Both the position numbers and the translations under genes were made by a program. Shown piece after piece: positions 1-7,604 of a stretch of DNA of 64,000 bases. Position 1 is the stretch's first letter, and each line of letters starts with the position of its first letter. The notes under the pieces were generated by a model, which did no database searches, was not told the origin of the DNA, and saw nothing but the letters and a program-made list of their open reading frames with translations. Source of the stretch: Sphingomonas cannabina (lineage in GTDB: Bacteria; Pseudomonadota; Alphaproteobacteria; Sphingomonadales; Sphingomonadaceae); the NCBI RefSeq assembly GCF_021391395.1, contig NZ_CP090059.1, positions 2,093,001-2,157,000 of the forward strand, in the 5' to 3' direction.

Positions 1-38
1 CTGGCGTAAGCGTTCCAAGGTAACGCTCCGAGCCCTCC

Positions 39-66
39 TTGTGTTTTCGGCCTCATCGACTAATAT
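39..66 (+). promoter_or_regulatory. Candidate promoter of the toxin-antitoxin operon
   Basis: A TTGTGT element at 39-44 and a TAATAT element at 61-66 are separated by 16 bases and lie 26 bases before the antitoxin start. Both resemble sigma-70 -35/-10 boxes, and AT-rich hexamers are rare in this GC-rich sequence. A GGAGGCGA ribosome-binding site precedes the ATG at 93. FitA-type antitoxins usually repress their own promoter, but no clear operator palindrome is visible. The call rests on motif match only. Confidence 0.35.
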
Positions 67-92
67 GCAGTCAATGACTTACGGAGGCGAAC

Positions 93-341
93 ATGGCGGT
101 CATGACGATCCGAAACATCGATGATGCGATCAAGAATCGCCTGCGCCTGCGCGCGGCGATGCACGGCCGCTCGATGGAAGACGAGGCCCGCGATATCCTG
201 CGTTCGGCGCTCTCAACCGAAATCCCGCGGCCTCGCAATCTGGGTCAGGCCATCCATGAGCGCTTTCGTGCGCTAGGCGGCGTCGATCTGCCTGACGTGC
301 CGCGCCAGGCCATCCGGCCGCCGGTGGACTTTGGCGAATGA
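93..341 (+). CDS. FitA-like ribbon-helix-helix antitoxin
   Basis: This is an 82-residue protein. Its N-terminal half, about residues 4-40, matches the ribbon-helix-helix fold of FitA/StbC-type antitoxins: a short strand (MTIRNID) followed by two helices with the typical RSMEDEARDIL pattern. Family members bind DNA as dimers through the strand and neutralise a PIN-domain toxin with the C-terminal tail, here Pro-rich and ending in DFGE. The gene has a strong GGAGG ribosome-binding site and overlaps the toxin gene by 4 bases (ATGA), as expected for a coupled antitoxin-toxin operon. It lies in the segment that appears to be the end of an integrated island, where such modules are common. The antitoxin role is inferred from family and context. 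Confidence 0.85.
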   Translation: MAVMTIRNIDDAIKNRLRLRAAMHGRSMEDEARDILRSALSTEIPRPRNLGQAIHERFRALGGVDLPDVPRQAIRPPVDFGE

Positions 342-760
342 TCGTCCTCGACACCAACGTCATTTCCGAGCTGATGCGACGCGAACCCGAGCGGAGGGTC
401 TTGGCGTGGATGGCAGAGCAACCAATGGCGGGCGTGTTCACGACCACGCTGACGCAGGCCGAAATCTTCTACGGTCTGGCGCTGCTTCCCGAGGGACGTC
501 GCCGGGACGACCTGCTGGCGGCTGCGCGCCCGATGTTCGATGTCGATCTGGCCGGGCGTGTCCTGCCGTTCGATAGCGATGCAGCCCTTGCGTACCCGGA
601 CATCGCCGCCGGGCGGAAACAGGGTGGCAAGCCGATCAGCCAGATCGATGCACAGATTGCGGCGATCGTGCGCTCGCGCGGCGCGCGGTTGGCGACTCGC
701 AACGTCCGTGATTTCGCCGATTGCGGAATCACGGTTGTCGATCCGTGGGGCGAAGCATGA
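338..760 (+). CDS. FitB/VapC-family PIN-domain toxin
   Basis: This 140-residue protein has a complete PIN domain, the fold of VapC/FitB endoribonucleases. The acidic metal-binding residues expected of the family are present: D5 in MIVLDTNVIS, E42 in QAEIFYG, D104 in SQIDAQIAA and D125 near RNVRDF. Such toxins cleave tRNA or rRNA when the antitoxin is lost; the actual target here cannot be told from sequence. Length is normal. The start overlaps the antitoxin stop, so the two are probably translationally coupled. The gene is followed by a small ORF and a serine recombinase, which suggests that the pair stabilises the island. Confidence 0.88.
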   Translation: MIVLDTNVISELMRREPERRVLAWMAEQPMAGVFTTTLTQAEIFYGLALLPEGRRRDDLLAAARPMFDVDLAGRVLPFDSDAALAYPDIAAGRKQGGKPISQIDAQIAAIVRSRGARLATRNVRDFADCGITVVDPWGEA

Positions 761-842
761 CACCCGCCGCAGCGCGCCCCTATCTGCGCTTCGCCGCGCG
801 GGAGGCTTTGCGCGGGATGCCGGCGCGCGGCAGCCTGCTGCT

Positions 843-1088
843 ATGGCCCTTCCTCGCAAGCTCCGCCGCCGCACGCCTCGTCGCTGGGCTGAATGCCCGG
901 ATGACCTACACGATTACACCAATCGCGTGGCGCCGCGCCGGGCTTCGCGCCGGTCGCGCGAGGATGACGGGCCGATCATCGTCACCGATGATTGGCCAGC
1001 GCAAGTTCCGATCGGTGACGCGGAGCTGCGCGCGATCGAAGGCCATATGCGCCAAGAGCTGGATATGTTGTTCGGACCGCTGTCGTGA
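843..1088 (+). CDS. Small hypothetical protein upstream of the recombinase
   Basis: The proposed protein has 81 residues. Its N-terminus is Arg-rich. Its C-terminal 40 residues (IIVTDDWPAQVPIGDAELRA and on to MLFGP) have a balanced, protein-like composition and look like a small acidic helical domain. I recall similar small proteins encoded just before serine recombinases in sphingomonad islands, but I cannot confirm this without a search. An ATG at 843 is the last start in frame before the well-behaved region. A competing ORF in another frame begins at 757, overlapping the toxin stop, but its translation is Arg/Ser-rich and looks like a shadow. No function is assigned. Confidence 0.5.
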   Translation: MALPRKLRRRTPRRWAECPDDLHDYTNRVAPRRASRRSREDDGPIIVTDDWPAQVPIGDAELRAIEGHMRQELDMLFGPLS

Positions 1089-1109
1089 AGGATTGAGGAG
1101 TGAAGTGTC

Positions 1110-2807
1110 ATGACCAGCGCCGCCCTGCGACGAGATGAGGATGAGGCGCCGGTCGCGGTGACGGCCCGTGCCGCGCTCTATCTTCGCGTCTCCACTGGCA
1201 GGCAGGCCGAAAGCGACCTGTCGATCCCCGACCAGCGCCGCCAGATCGAAGGCTATTGCTTGTCACGCGGCTGGGAGATTGCCGCCGAGTTCGTGGAGCC
1301 GGGCAACACCGCGACCGACGATCGTCGGCCGGCATTTCAGGCAATGATTGACGCGGCGATGGCCAAGCCGCCGACGTTCACCGTCATCGTCGTCCACAGC
1401 TTCTCGCGATTCTTCCGCGATCAGTTTCAGTTTGAGTTCTACGTCCGCAAGCTGGCGAAGAACGGGGTGAAGCTGGTTTCAATCACGCAGGACCTCGGCG
1501 ACGATCCGATGAGCGTGATGATGCGCCAGATCATGACGCTGTTCGACGAATATCAGTCGAAGGAGAATGGCAAGCACACGCTGCGGGCGATGAAGGAGAA
1601 CGCACGGCAGGGCTTCTGGAACGGGGCTCGTGCGCCGATCGGCTATCGCGTAGTCGCGGCCGGAGAGCGTGGCGCGAAGATCAAGAAGAAGCTGGAGGTC
1701 GATCCGATCCAGGCCGAGACGGTGCGGCGCATCTACCGTATGGCGCTGAACGGCGTCGATAACTGCGGGCCTATGGGCCTAAAGTCGATTGCCGCTTGGC
1801 TCAACGAGAACAACATCCGCACCCGCGACGGCGGGCGCTGGGGCTTGGGTGCGGTGCATCAGGTTCTCACCCGCACGACCTATATCGGCCAGCACCGCTT
1901 CAACACCCGCGATCATAAGACGAGAACGCCGAAGCCCGAGAGCGAGCACGCCGTTATGGAAGTGCCCGCGATCGTCTCGGAAGCGGAGTTCGAGGCTGTC
2001 CAGCGCTCGCTTAAGGCGCGTAGCCCGAAGATGATGCCGCCGATGGCGGTCGGCGGCCCGACGCTGCTCACCGGCATCTGCTTCTGTGCGTGCTGCGGCG
2101 GCGCGATGACGTTGCGAACCGGCACCAGCCGAGTGGGGCGTGAATATCGCTACTATACTTGCTCGACCAAGGCGCGGCAGGGAGCGGAGGGTTGCCCTGG
2201 CATCACTGTACCGATGGATCGGCTCAACGAGGCCGTAGTCGATCATATTGAAGGCCGGCTGCTCGACCCGGAGCGTCTCGAAGCTCTGATGGATCAGATC
2301 CTCGAACGGCGCGACGAGTGGGTGAACCAGCGTCGCGAGCACGTCGCCGACCTTGAACGGCGTGCGACCGAGGCGGAAGCGAAGCTCAAGCGGCTCTATG
2401 ATGCGATTGAGAACGGCGTCATCGACGTGACCGACTCCTCACTCAAGGATCGCATCGCCGAGCTGACCGCCACGCGAGATCAGGCCAGGGGCGATGCCGA
2501 GCGCGCGCTGGCGCATGTCGTGAAAATCGGCCCGGCGATCACGCCGGAGAGCTTGCGCGCCTTTGCGGCCGCTCTGCGCAAGAAGCTGCGGAACGGCGAT
2601 GGGACGTTCGCCCGCGATCAGGTGCGAGCCGTCGCGCAGCGGGTGGAAGTGGTGAGCAAGAAGGAGGTCCGCATCCGCGGGCTGAGAAGCGAGCTGCTCC
2701 GAACGCTAACCGCCGCCTCGGGCGTAGAGGCGGCGGTGCTAGGCGTTCGTAGCTTTGAACCGAAATGGCGCGCCCGGCAGGATTCGAACCTGCGACCACG
2801 AGCTTAG
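1110..2807 (+). CDS. Large serine recombinase (site-specific integrase)
   Basis: This is a 565-residue large serine recombinase. The N-terminal resolvase domain (about residues 20-165) carries the catalytic serine S28 in YLRVSTGRQ and the downstream DQRRQIEGYC motif. A recombinase domain follows (about 175-290). A zinc ribbon has cysteines in the ICFCACCGG cluster (324-329) and again near 351 and 362, and a charged coiled coil spans about 395-470. These proteins integrate or excise phages and islands at att sites. The last 13 residues, from the Trp codon at 2766, are read antisense through a tRNA-Arg gene and the stop lies inside that gene, so the integrated form probably carries a C-terminus supplied by the target site. 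The ATG at 1110 has a GGAGTGAAG ribosome-binding site. Confidence 0.93.
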   Translation: MTSAALRRDEDEAPVAVTARAALYLRVSTGRQAESDLSIPDQRRQIEGYCLSRGWEIAAEFVEPGNTATDDRRPAFQAMIDAAMAKPPTFTVIVVHSFSRFFRDQFQFEFYVRKLAKNGVKLVSITQDLGDDPMSVMMRQIMTLFDEYQSKENGKHTLRAMKENARQGFWNGARAPIGYRVVAAGERGAKIKKKLEVDPIQAETVRRIYRMALNGVDNCGPMGLKSIAAWLNENNIRTRDGGRWGLGAVHQVLTRTTYIGQHRFNTRDHKTRTPKPESEHAVMEVPAIVSEAEFEAVQRSLKARSPKMMPPMAVGGPTLLTGICFCACCGGAMTLRTGTSRVGREYRYYTCSTKARQGAEGCPGITVPMDRLNEAVVDHIEGRLLDPERLEALMDQILERRDEWVNQRREHVADLERRATEAEAKLKRLYDAIENGVIDVTDSSLKDRIAELTATRDQARGDAERALAHVVKIGPAITPESLRAFAAALRKKLRNGDGTFARDQVRAVAQRVEVVSKKEVRIRGLRSELLRTLTAASGVEAAVLGVRSFEPKWRARQDSNLRPRA

Positions 2808-2842
2808 AAGGCACGTGCTCTATCCAGCTGAGCTACGGGCGC
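2766..2842 (-). tRNA. tRNA-Arg (anticodon UCU)
   Basis: Read on the minus strand, this 77-base segment begins GCGCCCGTAGCTCAGC and ends GGGCGCGCCA. It forms the 7-bp acceptor stem, a D arm, an anticodon loop CTTCTAA (anticodon UCU) and a T arm with GGTTCGAATCC. The CCA end is encoded. The anticodon stem contains one U-U mismatch. The 3' end of the gene faces the serine recombinase and the two overlap on opposite strands, which is the arrangement expected where an island has integrated at the 3' end of a tRNA gene. Confidence 0.95.
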
Positions 2843-2892
2843 CCGCCGCGGCGATTAGCGTGGATTGCGCGGCCGCGGAACCACCTTCATAG

Positions 2893-3624
2893 ATGTTCCG
2901 CATGAGCGAAGGGGCAGCACCGGCCGCGGTCGACGCGCGCGAGGTTTCGGGCGGGCATTTCCGCTATTTCGATTTCGTGATGGCGGCGTTCGTCGCGATC
3001 CTGCTGCTGTCGAACGTGATCGGCGCGGGCAAGGTCGCCACCATCGGCGGATTCGTGTTCGGCGCCGGCATCCTGTTCTTTCCGATCTCCTACGTGATCG
3101 GCGACGTCCTGACCGAAGTCTACGGCTATGCCCGCGCGCGCCGGTGCATCTGGGCGGGCTTCGTCGCGGTGGTGTTCATGGCGCTGATGAGCTGGGTGGT
3201 GGTGAGTCTGCCGCCTGCCGAGGGCTGGACCGGCCAGGCAGCCTATGAGGCGGTGTTCGGTCAGGTGCCGCGGATCGTGTTCTCCTCGGTCGTCGCCTTC
3301 TGGGTCGGCGAGTTCGTCAACAGCTTCGTGCTCGCCAAGATGAAGCTGGTGACCGGCGGCCGGATGCTGTGGAGCCGCACGATCGGATCGACCGTGTTCG
3401 GCCAGGCGGCCGACAGCCTGATCTTCTATCCGCTCGCCTTCCTCGGCGTCTGGCCGACGAGCCAGGTGGTGACGGTGCTGGTCACCAACTGGGCGCTGAA
3501 GGTCGGTTGGGAGATCGTGCTGACCCCCGTCACCTATGCGGTGGTCGGCTTCCTCAAGCGCCGCGAGGGCGTCGACGTGTTCGACCGCGGCACCGACTTC
3601 ACCCCTTTCTCGGCGCGGGTATGA
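2893..3624 (+). CDS. Queuosine-precursor transporter family (YhhQ/VUT) protein
   Basis: This 243-residue polytopic membrane protein belongs to the YhhQ/VUT family, judged from the motif set FPISYVIGDVLTEVYGYARA, the conserved WVGEFVNSFVLAKMK and the region around SLIFYPLAFLGVWP. About six membrane segments are visible. Family members take up 7-cyano-7-deazaguanine or 7-aminomethyl-7-deazaguanine for queuosine synthesis in the anticodon of some tRNAs. Substrate choice here is by family only. An internal ATG at 2902 (MSEGAA) could be the true start; neither site has a clear ribosome-binding site. The stop overlaps the next gene by 4 bases (ATGA). Confidence 0.85.
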   Translation: MFRMSEGAAPAAVDAREVSGGHFRYFDFVMAAFVAILLLSNVIGAGKVATIGGFVFGAGILFFPISYVIGDVLTEVYGYARARRCIWAGFVAVVFMALMSWVVVSLPPAEGWTGQAAYEAVFGQVPRIVFSSVVAFWVGEFVNSFVLAKMKLVTGGRMLWSRTIGSTVFGQAADSLIFYPLAFLGVWPTSQVVTVLVTNWALKVGWEIVLTPVTYAVVGFLKRREGVDVFDRGTDFTPFSARV

Positions 3625-3947
3625 GCGATCTCCAGGCGGCCAAGGTCTGGCTGATCAGCCACGTCCATCTCGCGAAGGACGCGCTGCATATCTATGTCGG
3701 GCTGACGGTGTTCCTCGCGACGCTGCTGGTGCTGCGCTGGCGGATCGGCAGCTGGAAGCCGCTGATCGCGGTGGCGGTCGTCGCGCTGGCGGGAGAGATC
3801 TGGGACGTTCGCGACAGCGTCGTCTTCCGCACGCGAATCGATTTCTGGGGCAACTGGCACGACATCTGGAACACGCTGTTCTGGCCGGCCGCGATCACGC
3901 TGCTGGCGCGATGGACGAGCGTGTTCGGTAGAAAGGCTCGCAGCTAG
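3621..3947 (+). CDS. Small membrane protein, paralogue of the gene at 11317
   Basis: This is a 108-residue protein of unknown function. Residues about 22-45 and 47-65 form two hydrophobic segments and a third lies near the C-terminus around LFWPAAITLLARW. Its start overlaps the stop of the transporter gene, so the two are likely co-translated. The sequence can be aligned by eye with the product of the gene at 11317-11739: DALHIYVGLTVFLATLLV against DKFAHTYIGLAIWLATLIV, a shared WKPLI/WRALI block, and NTLFWPAAITLL against ATLFWPVTIILL. The conserved His, Trp and Glu/Asp positions suggest a small defined family. No function is assigned. Confidence 0.75.
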   Translation: MSDLQAAKVWLISHVHLAKDALHIYVGLTVFLATLLVLRWRIGSWKPLIAVAVVALAGEIWDVRDSVVFRTRIDFWGNWHDIWNTLFWPAAITLLARWTSVFGRKARS

Positions 3948-3952
3948 GACGG

Positions 3953-4618
3953 TCAGCCAACCGCTTCGAGCAGCCCCTCGAACAGCCGCCGCCCGTCGGT
4001 GCCGCCGTGCGCCGCCTCGATCTTGCGCTCGGGGTGAGGCATCATGCCGAGCACATTGCCCTCGGCATTGAGGATGCCAGCGATCGACCGTGCCGAGCCG
4101 TTGACGGCCTCGCCATAGCGGAAGGCGACGCGGCCTTCGCCCTCAAGCCGGTCGAGCGTCTCGTCGTCGGCGAAGAAATTGCCGTCGTGGTGCGCCACCG
4201 GCACGCTCAGCGTCTCGCCCGAGCGGTAGCGACTGGTGAACAGGCTCTGGCTGTTCTCGACCGTCAGCGTGACGTCGCGGCACACGAAATCGAGCCCGGC
4301 ATTGCGCATCAGCGCGCCGGGCAGCAGCCCCGCCTCGGTCAGTACCTGGAAGCCGTTGCATACGCCCAGCACCGGCACGCCGCGCCCGGCCGCCTCGACC
4401 ACCGCGCGCATCACCGGCGAGCGCGCCGCCATCGCGCCGCTGCGCAGGTAATCGCCGTAGGAAAAGCCGCCCGGCAGCGCGATCAGGCCGAGGCGGTCGG
4501 GAAGCTCGGTCTCGCCATGCCAGACCATGTCCGGCCGCTTGCCCGTCACCTCCTCCAGCGCGACCGCCAGATCCCGGTCGCAATTGGAGCCCGGGAAGAC
4601 GATCACCGCTGTCTTCAT
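3953..4618 (-). CDS. purQ: Phosphoribosylformylglycinamidine synthase subunit PurQ
   Basis: This 221-residue class I glutamine amidotransferase is the glutaminase subunit of FGAM synthase in purine biosynthesis; it supplies ammonia to PurL with PurS. The catalytic triad is visible: C87 in [10 protein letters not shown]195 and E197 in MMPHPERK. The N-terminus [16 protein letters not shown] is typical of the family. The start at 4618 overlaps the end of purS by 4 bases, indicating coupled translation. purL is not in the window. The more distant purC lies upstream on the same strand, separated from purS by a Slam-like gene. Confidence 0.97.
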   Translation of the reverse strand: MKTAVIVFPGSNCDRDLAVALEEVTGKRPDMVWHGETELPDRLGLIALPGGFSYGDYLRSGAMAARSPVMRAVVEAAGRGVPVLGVCNGFQVLTEAGLLPGALMRNAGLDFVCRDVTLTVENSQSLFTSRYRSGETLSVPVAHHDGNFFADDETLDRLEGEGRVAFRYGEAVNGSARSIAGILNAEGNVLGMMPHPERKIEAAHGGTDGRRLFEGLLEAVG

Positions 4619-4848
4619 GCCGCCTTCTCCACGCGATAATTCTCGATCACCGTGTTGGCGAGCAGCTTGCGGCACATCTCGTCGATCTGGGCGTCGGACG
4701 TGCCGTCGGCGACGTCGAGCTCGAAGACCTTGCCGGCGCGGACCTGATCCACGCCGGAGAAGCCGAGGCCGGCGAGGGCATGCTCGATCGCCTTGCCCTG
4801 CGGGTCGAGCACGCCGTTCTTGAGCGTCACCACGATGCGGAGTTTCAT
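4615..4848 (-). CDS. purS: Phosphoribosylformylglycinamidine synthase subunit PurS
   Basis: This 77-residue protein has the usual length and pattern of Pur[21 protein letters not shown] at the start, a central [19 protein letters not shown] and an ending in [10 protein letters not shown]. PurS forms a dimer that bridges PurL and PurQ in the three-part FGAM synthase of purine biosynthesis. The gene overlaps purQ by 4 bases. Upstream, a palindromic repeat separates it from a Slam-like gene, so it may have its own promoter there, although none is obvious. Confidence 0.96.
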   Translation of the reverse strand: MKLRIVVTLKNGVLDPQGKAIEHALAGLGFSGVDQVRAGKVFELDVADGTSDAQIDEMCRKLLANTVIENYRVEKAA

Positions 4849-4904
4849 GGCACGCGCCTATGGCGCCTCGGCGCGGCGAGGGCAAGGCTGGAACAGACCT
4901 CAAT

Positions 4905-5024
4905 CGTCATGCCGGACTTGTTCCGGCATCCACTCCTCCGCGAAGACAGGCACCGAGGCTCCGGCTGGAACCGGGAAGCCTGTATTTGCTGCCCGGTGGA
5001 CCCCGGAACAAGTCCGGGGTGACG
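4905..5024. repeat. Composite palindromic repeat, GTCATGCCGGACTTG type
   Basis: The left unit begins CGTCATGCCGGACTTGTTCC and is itself a hairpin around CCGGA-CTTG-TTCCGG. The right unit ends AACAAGTCCGGGGTGACG in inverted orientation with a diverged stem (CCCCGGA in place of GCCGGA). The whole can fold as two small hairpins at the ends of a larger one. It sits between purS and the Slam-like gene, both on the minus strand. Copies of the same type occur at 19421, 24842, 29512, 33348 and 62843. Confidence 0.85.
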
Positions 5025-5031
5025 ATTCCGG

Positions 5032-6363
5032 TCAGAAATAGCGCGCGAGGGCGAGGCGGAGGCGCAGGCGGTCGCTGGCGAAGAAGGGGAGGGTGGACTC
5101 CGTCCGCGAATAGCTGAGCTGCACCGAGGGGGAGAAGCCCATATAATTGAACTTACGGGCGCCGAGCGACAGACCGCCGCTGAGCCGCCAGTCCTTGCGC
5201 GGATCGGGCGAGAAGATCGTCAGGGGCGCGTCGTAACTCGCGTGCGATACGACGCCGTTCAGCACGAAGCTGATCCCGAGCGGCAAAGAGCCGCCCAGGC
5301 CGAGCGAGCCGCCGAGCTCGGCGTTGGAGTAGATCGGCGTTCGCAGCAGGTCTCGGCGGGCGAACAGGCCGCCGGTGACGACCAGCGACTGCGAGACCGA
5401 CCGCTCGGCATTGGCATAGAGTCCCAATTGCCAGCCGCTGAAGGCGCGGTCGAACAGCGCCGTTGTGCGCCGTGCGTCGAACTGGATGCCGAGGCGGGTC
5501 TTGTCCGCCACCGCAAGCTGGCCGCCGAGACGGGTGCCGATCTGACGGGTGACGCTTCGTCCGCCGTACCAGCGCTGCGCGCCGACGAGCTGGCCGAACA
5601 GGCTCGCGTCGTCGGAGAGGTTGAGCTGCGGGCCGGCGGCGAGCTGGACGAGATAGTCGTCGAACTCCGAGCCCCTGTAGTTGCTGCCGCTGCCGTTGAG
5701 GTCGACCAGCATCGCCGTCTTGCCCGACACCGGCAGCCGTACGCCGGCATTGAGGCTGGCGACCTGCCCGGTGCCCGAGCGTGCCCTGATCGAGTCGTCG
5801 AGCGCGACGGGCAGGGTGATCTCGCCGAGCTGGATGGTGATCCGGTCGGCCGAGGTGGCGCCGTTGATGTTGCTGTCGGGCGCGATGCCGAAGTCCATGT
5901 CGAGCCGCCACGGCCGCTGCGATCGGATCACTTCGCGCACGCCGCGGATGATGCGGGCGAGGTCGGGCGGCAGATCGTCGTCCTGCTGCGCGATCCTCAG
6001 CTGCCGGTCGGCGCTCGCGGTCTTGCCGAGCCCGATCAGCGCGCGGGCCAGCTCGAGCCGGACGCGGGTCTGGCCCGGATTGTCGGCCAGGATCGCCTTG
6101 AACAGCTCGGACGCGCGCTTGTAGTCGCCCTGTTCGGCAGCGGCATAGCCGGCGAGGAAGCGGGCCTGGAGCCGCATCTCCGGCGATCGGGAGAGGGCGG
6201 CGATCAGCGGTTCGGCATCGGCGAAGCGCTTCGCTTGGACGAGCGCCTCGGCCTGGGCGAGAAGCTGCAGAGATGCCGGGGCCGTGGCGACCGCCTCCTG
6301 CGCCGCCGCGGGAGGCGTGGACAGGATCAACGGCATCGCCGCGATCAAGGCCAGGCAGCGCAT
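5032..6363 (-). CDS. Slam-like outer-membrane protein (TPR plus DUF560 barrel)
   Basis: This 443-residue protein has a cleavable signal peptide (about residues 1-21, ending PPAAAQ), a periplasmic TPR-like region of short helices (about 25-150, with AAEQGDYKRASELFKAIL as the clearest repeat) and a C-terminal beta-barrel of about 290 residues that ends in aromatic ALARYF. The block DFGIAPDSNINGA after the TPRs and the barrel-end pattern fit the surface lipoprotein assembly modifier (DUF560) family, which helps lipoproteins reach the cell surface. No lipoprotein substrate is encoded beside it. It lies between purC and purS on the same strand, an odd location that suggests insertion into the purine cluster. 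Confidence 0.8.
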   Translation of the reverse strand: MRCLALIAAMPLILSTPPAAAQEAVATAPASLQLLAQAEALVQAKRFADAEPLIAALSRSPEMRLQARFLAGYAAAEQGDYKRASELFKAILADNPGQTRVRLELARALIGLGKTASADRQLRIAQQDDDLPPDLARIIRGVREVIRSQRPWRLDMDFGIAPDSNINGATSADRITIQLGEITLPVALDDSIRARSGTGQVASLNAGVRLPVSGKTAMLVDLNGSGSNYRGSEFDDYLVQLAAGPQLNLSDDASLFGQLVGAQRWYGGRSVTRQIGTRLGGQLAVADKTRLGIQFDARRTTALFDRAFSGWQLGLYANAERSVSQSLVVTGGLFARRDLLRTPIYSNAELGGSLGLGGSLPLGISFVLNGVVSHASYDAPLTIFSPDPRKDWRLSGGLSLGARKFNYMGFSPSVQLSYSRTESTLPFFASDRLRLRLALARYF

Positions 6364-6465
6364 GTCCGAACCTCTCCTGTCCTGCCCGTCGGATCGGGCG
6401 GAGGATGAGGCGGACGGGGCTAAGCGCCGTTGAAGATTGCCTCCGGAACGGCGCCGAAAACGGGC

Positions 6466-7245
6466 TTACTTGCCGCGGCGCTTCCGGTGCGTTTCGAGGT
6501 CGAGCACCGCCGAATCGGCGCCTTCGGGCAGCAGGCCCAGCCGGCGCGCGACCTCCTGATAGGCTTCGACCTCCCCGCCGAGGTCGCGACGAAAGCGGTC
6601 CTTGTCGAGCTTCTCGTTGGTGGTCATGTCCCACAGCCGGCAATTGTCCGGGCTGATCTCGTCGGCCAGGATGATGCGGCCGTAGTCGTTGTCCCAGATC
6701 CGCCCGAACTCGAGCTTGAAGTCGACCAGGCGGATGCCGATCCCGGCGAACAGGCCCGAGAGGAAGTCGTTCACCCGGATCGCCAGGTCGGCGATGTCGT
6801 GGAGCTCGTCCTGGCTCGCCCAGCCGAAGCAGAGGATATGCTCGTCGCTGACGATCGGGTCGCCGAGCGCGTCGTCCTTCAGGCAATATTCGATGATCGT
6901 GCGGGGGAGCTGGGTGCCTTCCTCGATCCCGAGACGCTTGGACAGCGAGCCGGCGGCGACGTTGCGCACCACCACCTCGATCGGCACGATCTCGACCTGG
7001 CGGATCAGCTGCTCGCGCATGTTGAGCCGGCGGATGAAGTGCGTCGGCACGCCGATGTTGGCGAGCAGCGTGAAGATATGCTCGGAGATGCGGTTGTTGA
7101 GGACGCCCTTGCCGCTGATCGTCCCCTTCTTCTGCGCGTTGAAGGCGGTCGCGTCGTCCTTGAAGTACTGGATCAGCGTGCCCGGCTCCGGACCCTCGTA
7201 CAGGATCTTGGCCTTGCCCTCGTAGATCTGGCGGCGGCGAGCCAT
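6466..7245 (-). CDS. purC: SAICAR synthase (PurC)
   Basis: This 259-residue enzyme joins aspartate to CAIR using ATP in purine biosynthesis. Family motifs are clear: the N-terminal [12 protein letters not shown], the [17 protein letters not shown] block, the [10 protein letters not shown] motif and [12 protein letters not shown]. Length is that of the short bacterial type. The gene is preceded on its own strand by a strong GC hairpin followed by a T run, about 16 bases before the start codon, which could regulate its expression or end an upstream transcript. It is followed by the Slam-like gene and then purS-purQ. Confidence 0.97.
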   Translation of the reverse strand: MARRRQIYEGKAKILYEGPEPGTLIQYFKDDATAFNAQKKGTISGKGVLNNRISEHIFTLLANIGVPTHFIRRLNMREQLIRQVEIVPIEVVVRNVAAGSLSKRLGIEEGTQLPRTIIEYCLKDDALGDPIVSDEHILCFGWASQDELHDIADLAIRVNDFLSGLFAGIGIRLVDFKLEFGRIWDNDYGRIILADEISPDNCRLWDMTTNEKLDKDRFRRDLGGEVEAYQEVARRLGLLPEGADSAVLDLETHRKRRGK

Positions 7246-7260
7246 CGGCGACGGTCCCCT

Positions 7261-7308
7261 TGGAAAAAGAGCAGCCCCGGCCGCACGGGACGTAACCCGG
7301 GCCGGGGC
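7261..7308 (-). terminator. Intrinsic terminator-like hairpin just upstream of purC
   Basis: On the minus strand the 9-bp stem GCCCCGGCC / GGCCGGGGC (7300-7308 with 7274-7282) encloses a second 4-bp stem CGGG/CCCG around a 6-base loop and is followed by TGCTCTTTTT. This is the form of a Rho-independent terminator reading toward purC. No gene on the minus strand lies in the 950 bases upstream, so it must end either readthrough from popZ, an unannotated small transcript, or a purC leader (attenuation). Which of these applies cannot be decided from sequence. Confidence 0.6.
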
Positions 7309-7604
7309 GGGAAGGGCGCGCCTATACGGTATGGGGCGCCGTCAATCAATCAGGCGTGGACGCCTGAGGCTCGACTTGCCCGTTCCGCCGCATGCGAGGG
7401 GCGGTGGCCGACCGGCAGGCGCTGGTCGCAGGGCCTGGGGCAGGCGCCGGAAAACCGTGGAAATCCGTCGAAGGTCACGAAAGTCACGGGTAGAACGACC
7501 CCGTTCCGGATGGCGTCTGCGGTATCAGGGCGCCCGGAAATGTTGACTAAATTGACTCGGGCACGTGTGTACGAACCGGTCCGCTCGGAACGCTACACGA
7601 AGGC
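7309..7604. other. Non-coding gap, no gene found
   Basis: No ORF here has convincing composition; translations are Arg/Pro-rich shadows. It includes a short direct repeat GTCACGAAAGTCACGG near 7475-7490 and an AT-richer stretch around 7540-7560 (TGTTGACTAAATTGACT), which could hold a promoter for a transcript in either direction. No tRNA, riboswitch or known small RNA is recognised. Confidence 0.5.

Noticed and set aside
757..1113. An alternative ORF overlapping the toxin stop (ATGA at 757)
   Set aside because: Its translation is Arg/Ser-rich and unlike a folded protein, while the frame from 843 looks natural; start coupling alone is not enough.
2893..2901. A start of the queuosine-type transporter gene within the tRNA region
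   Set aside because: No start in frame exists earlier that would avoid overlapping the tRNA gene, so the tRNA and transporter are treated as separate.
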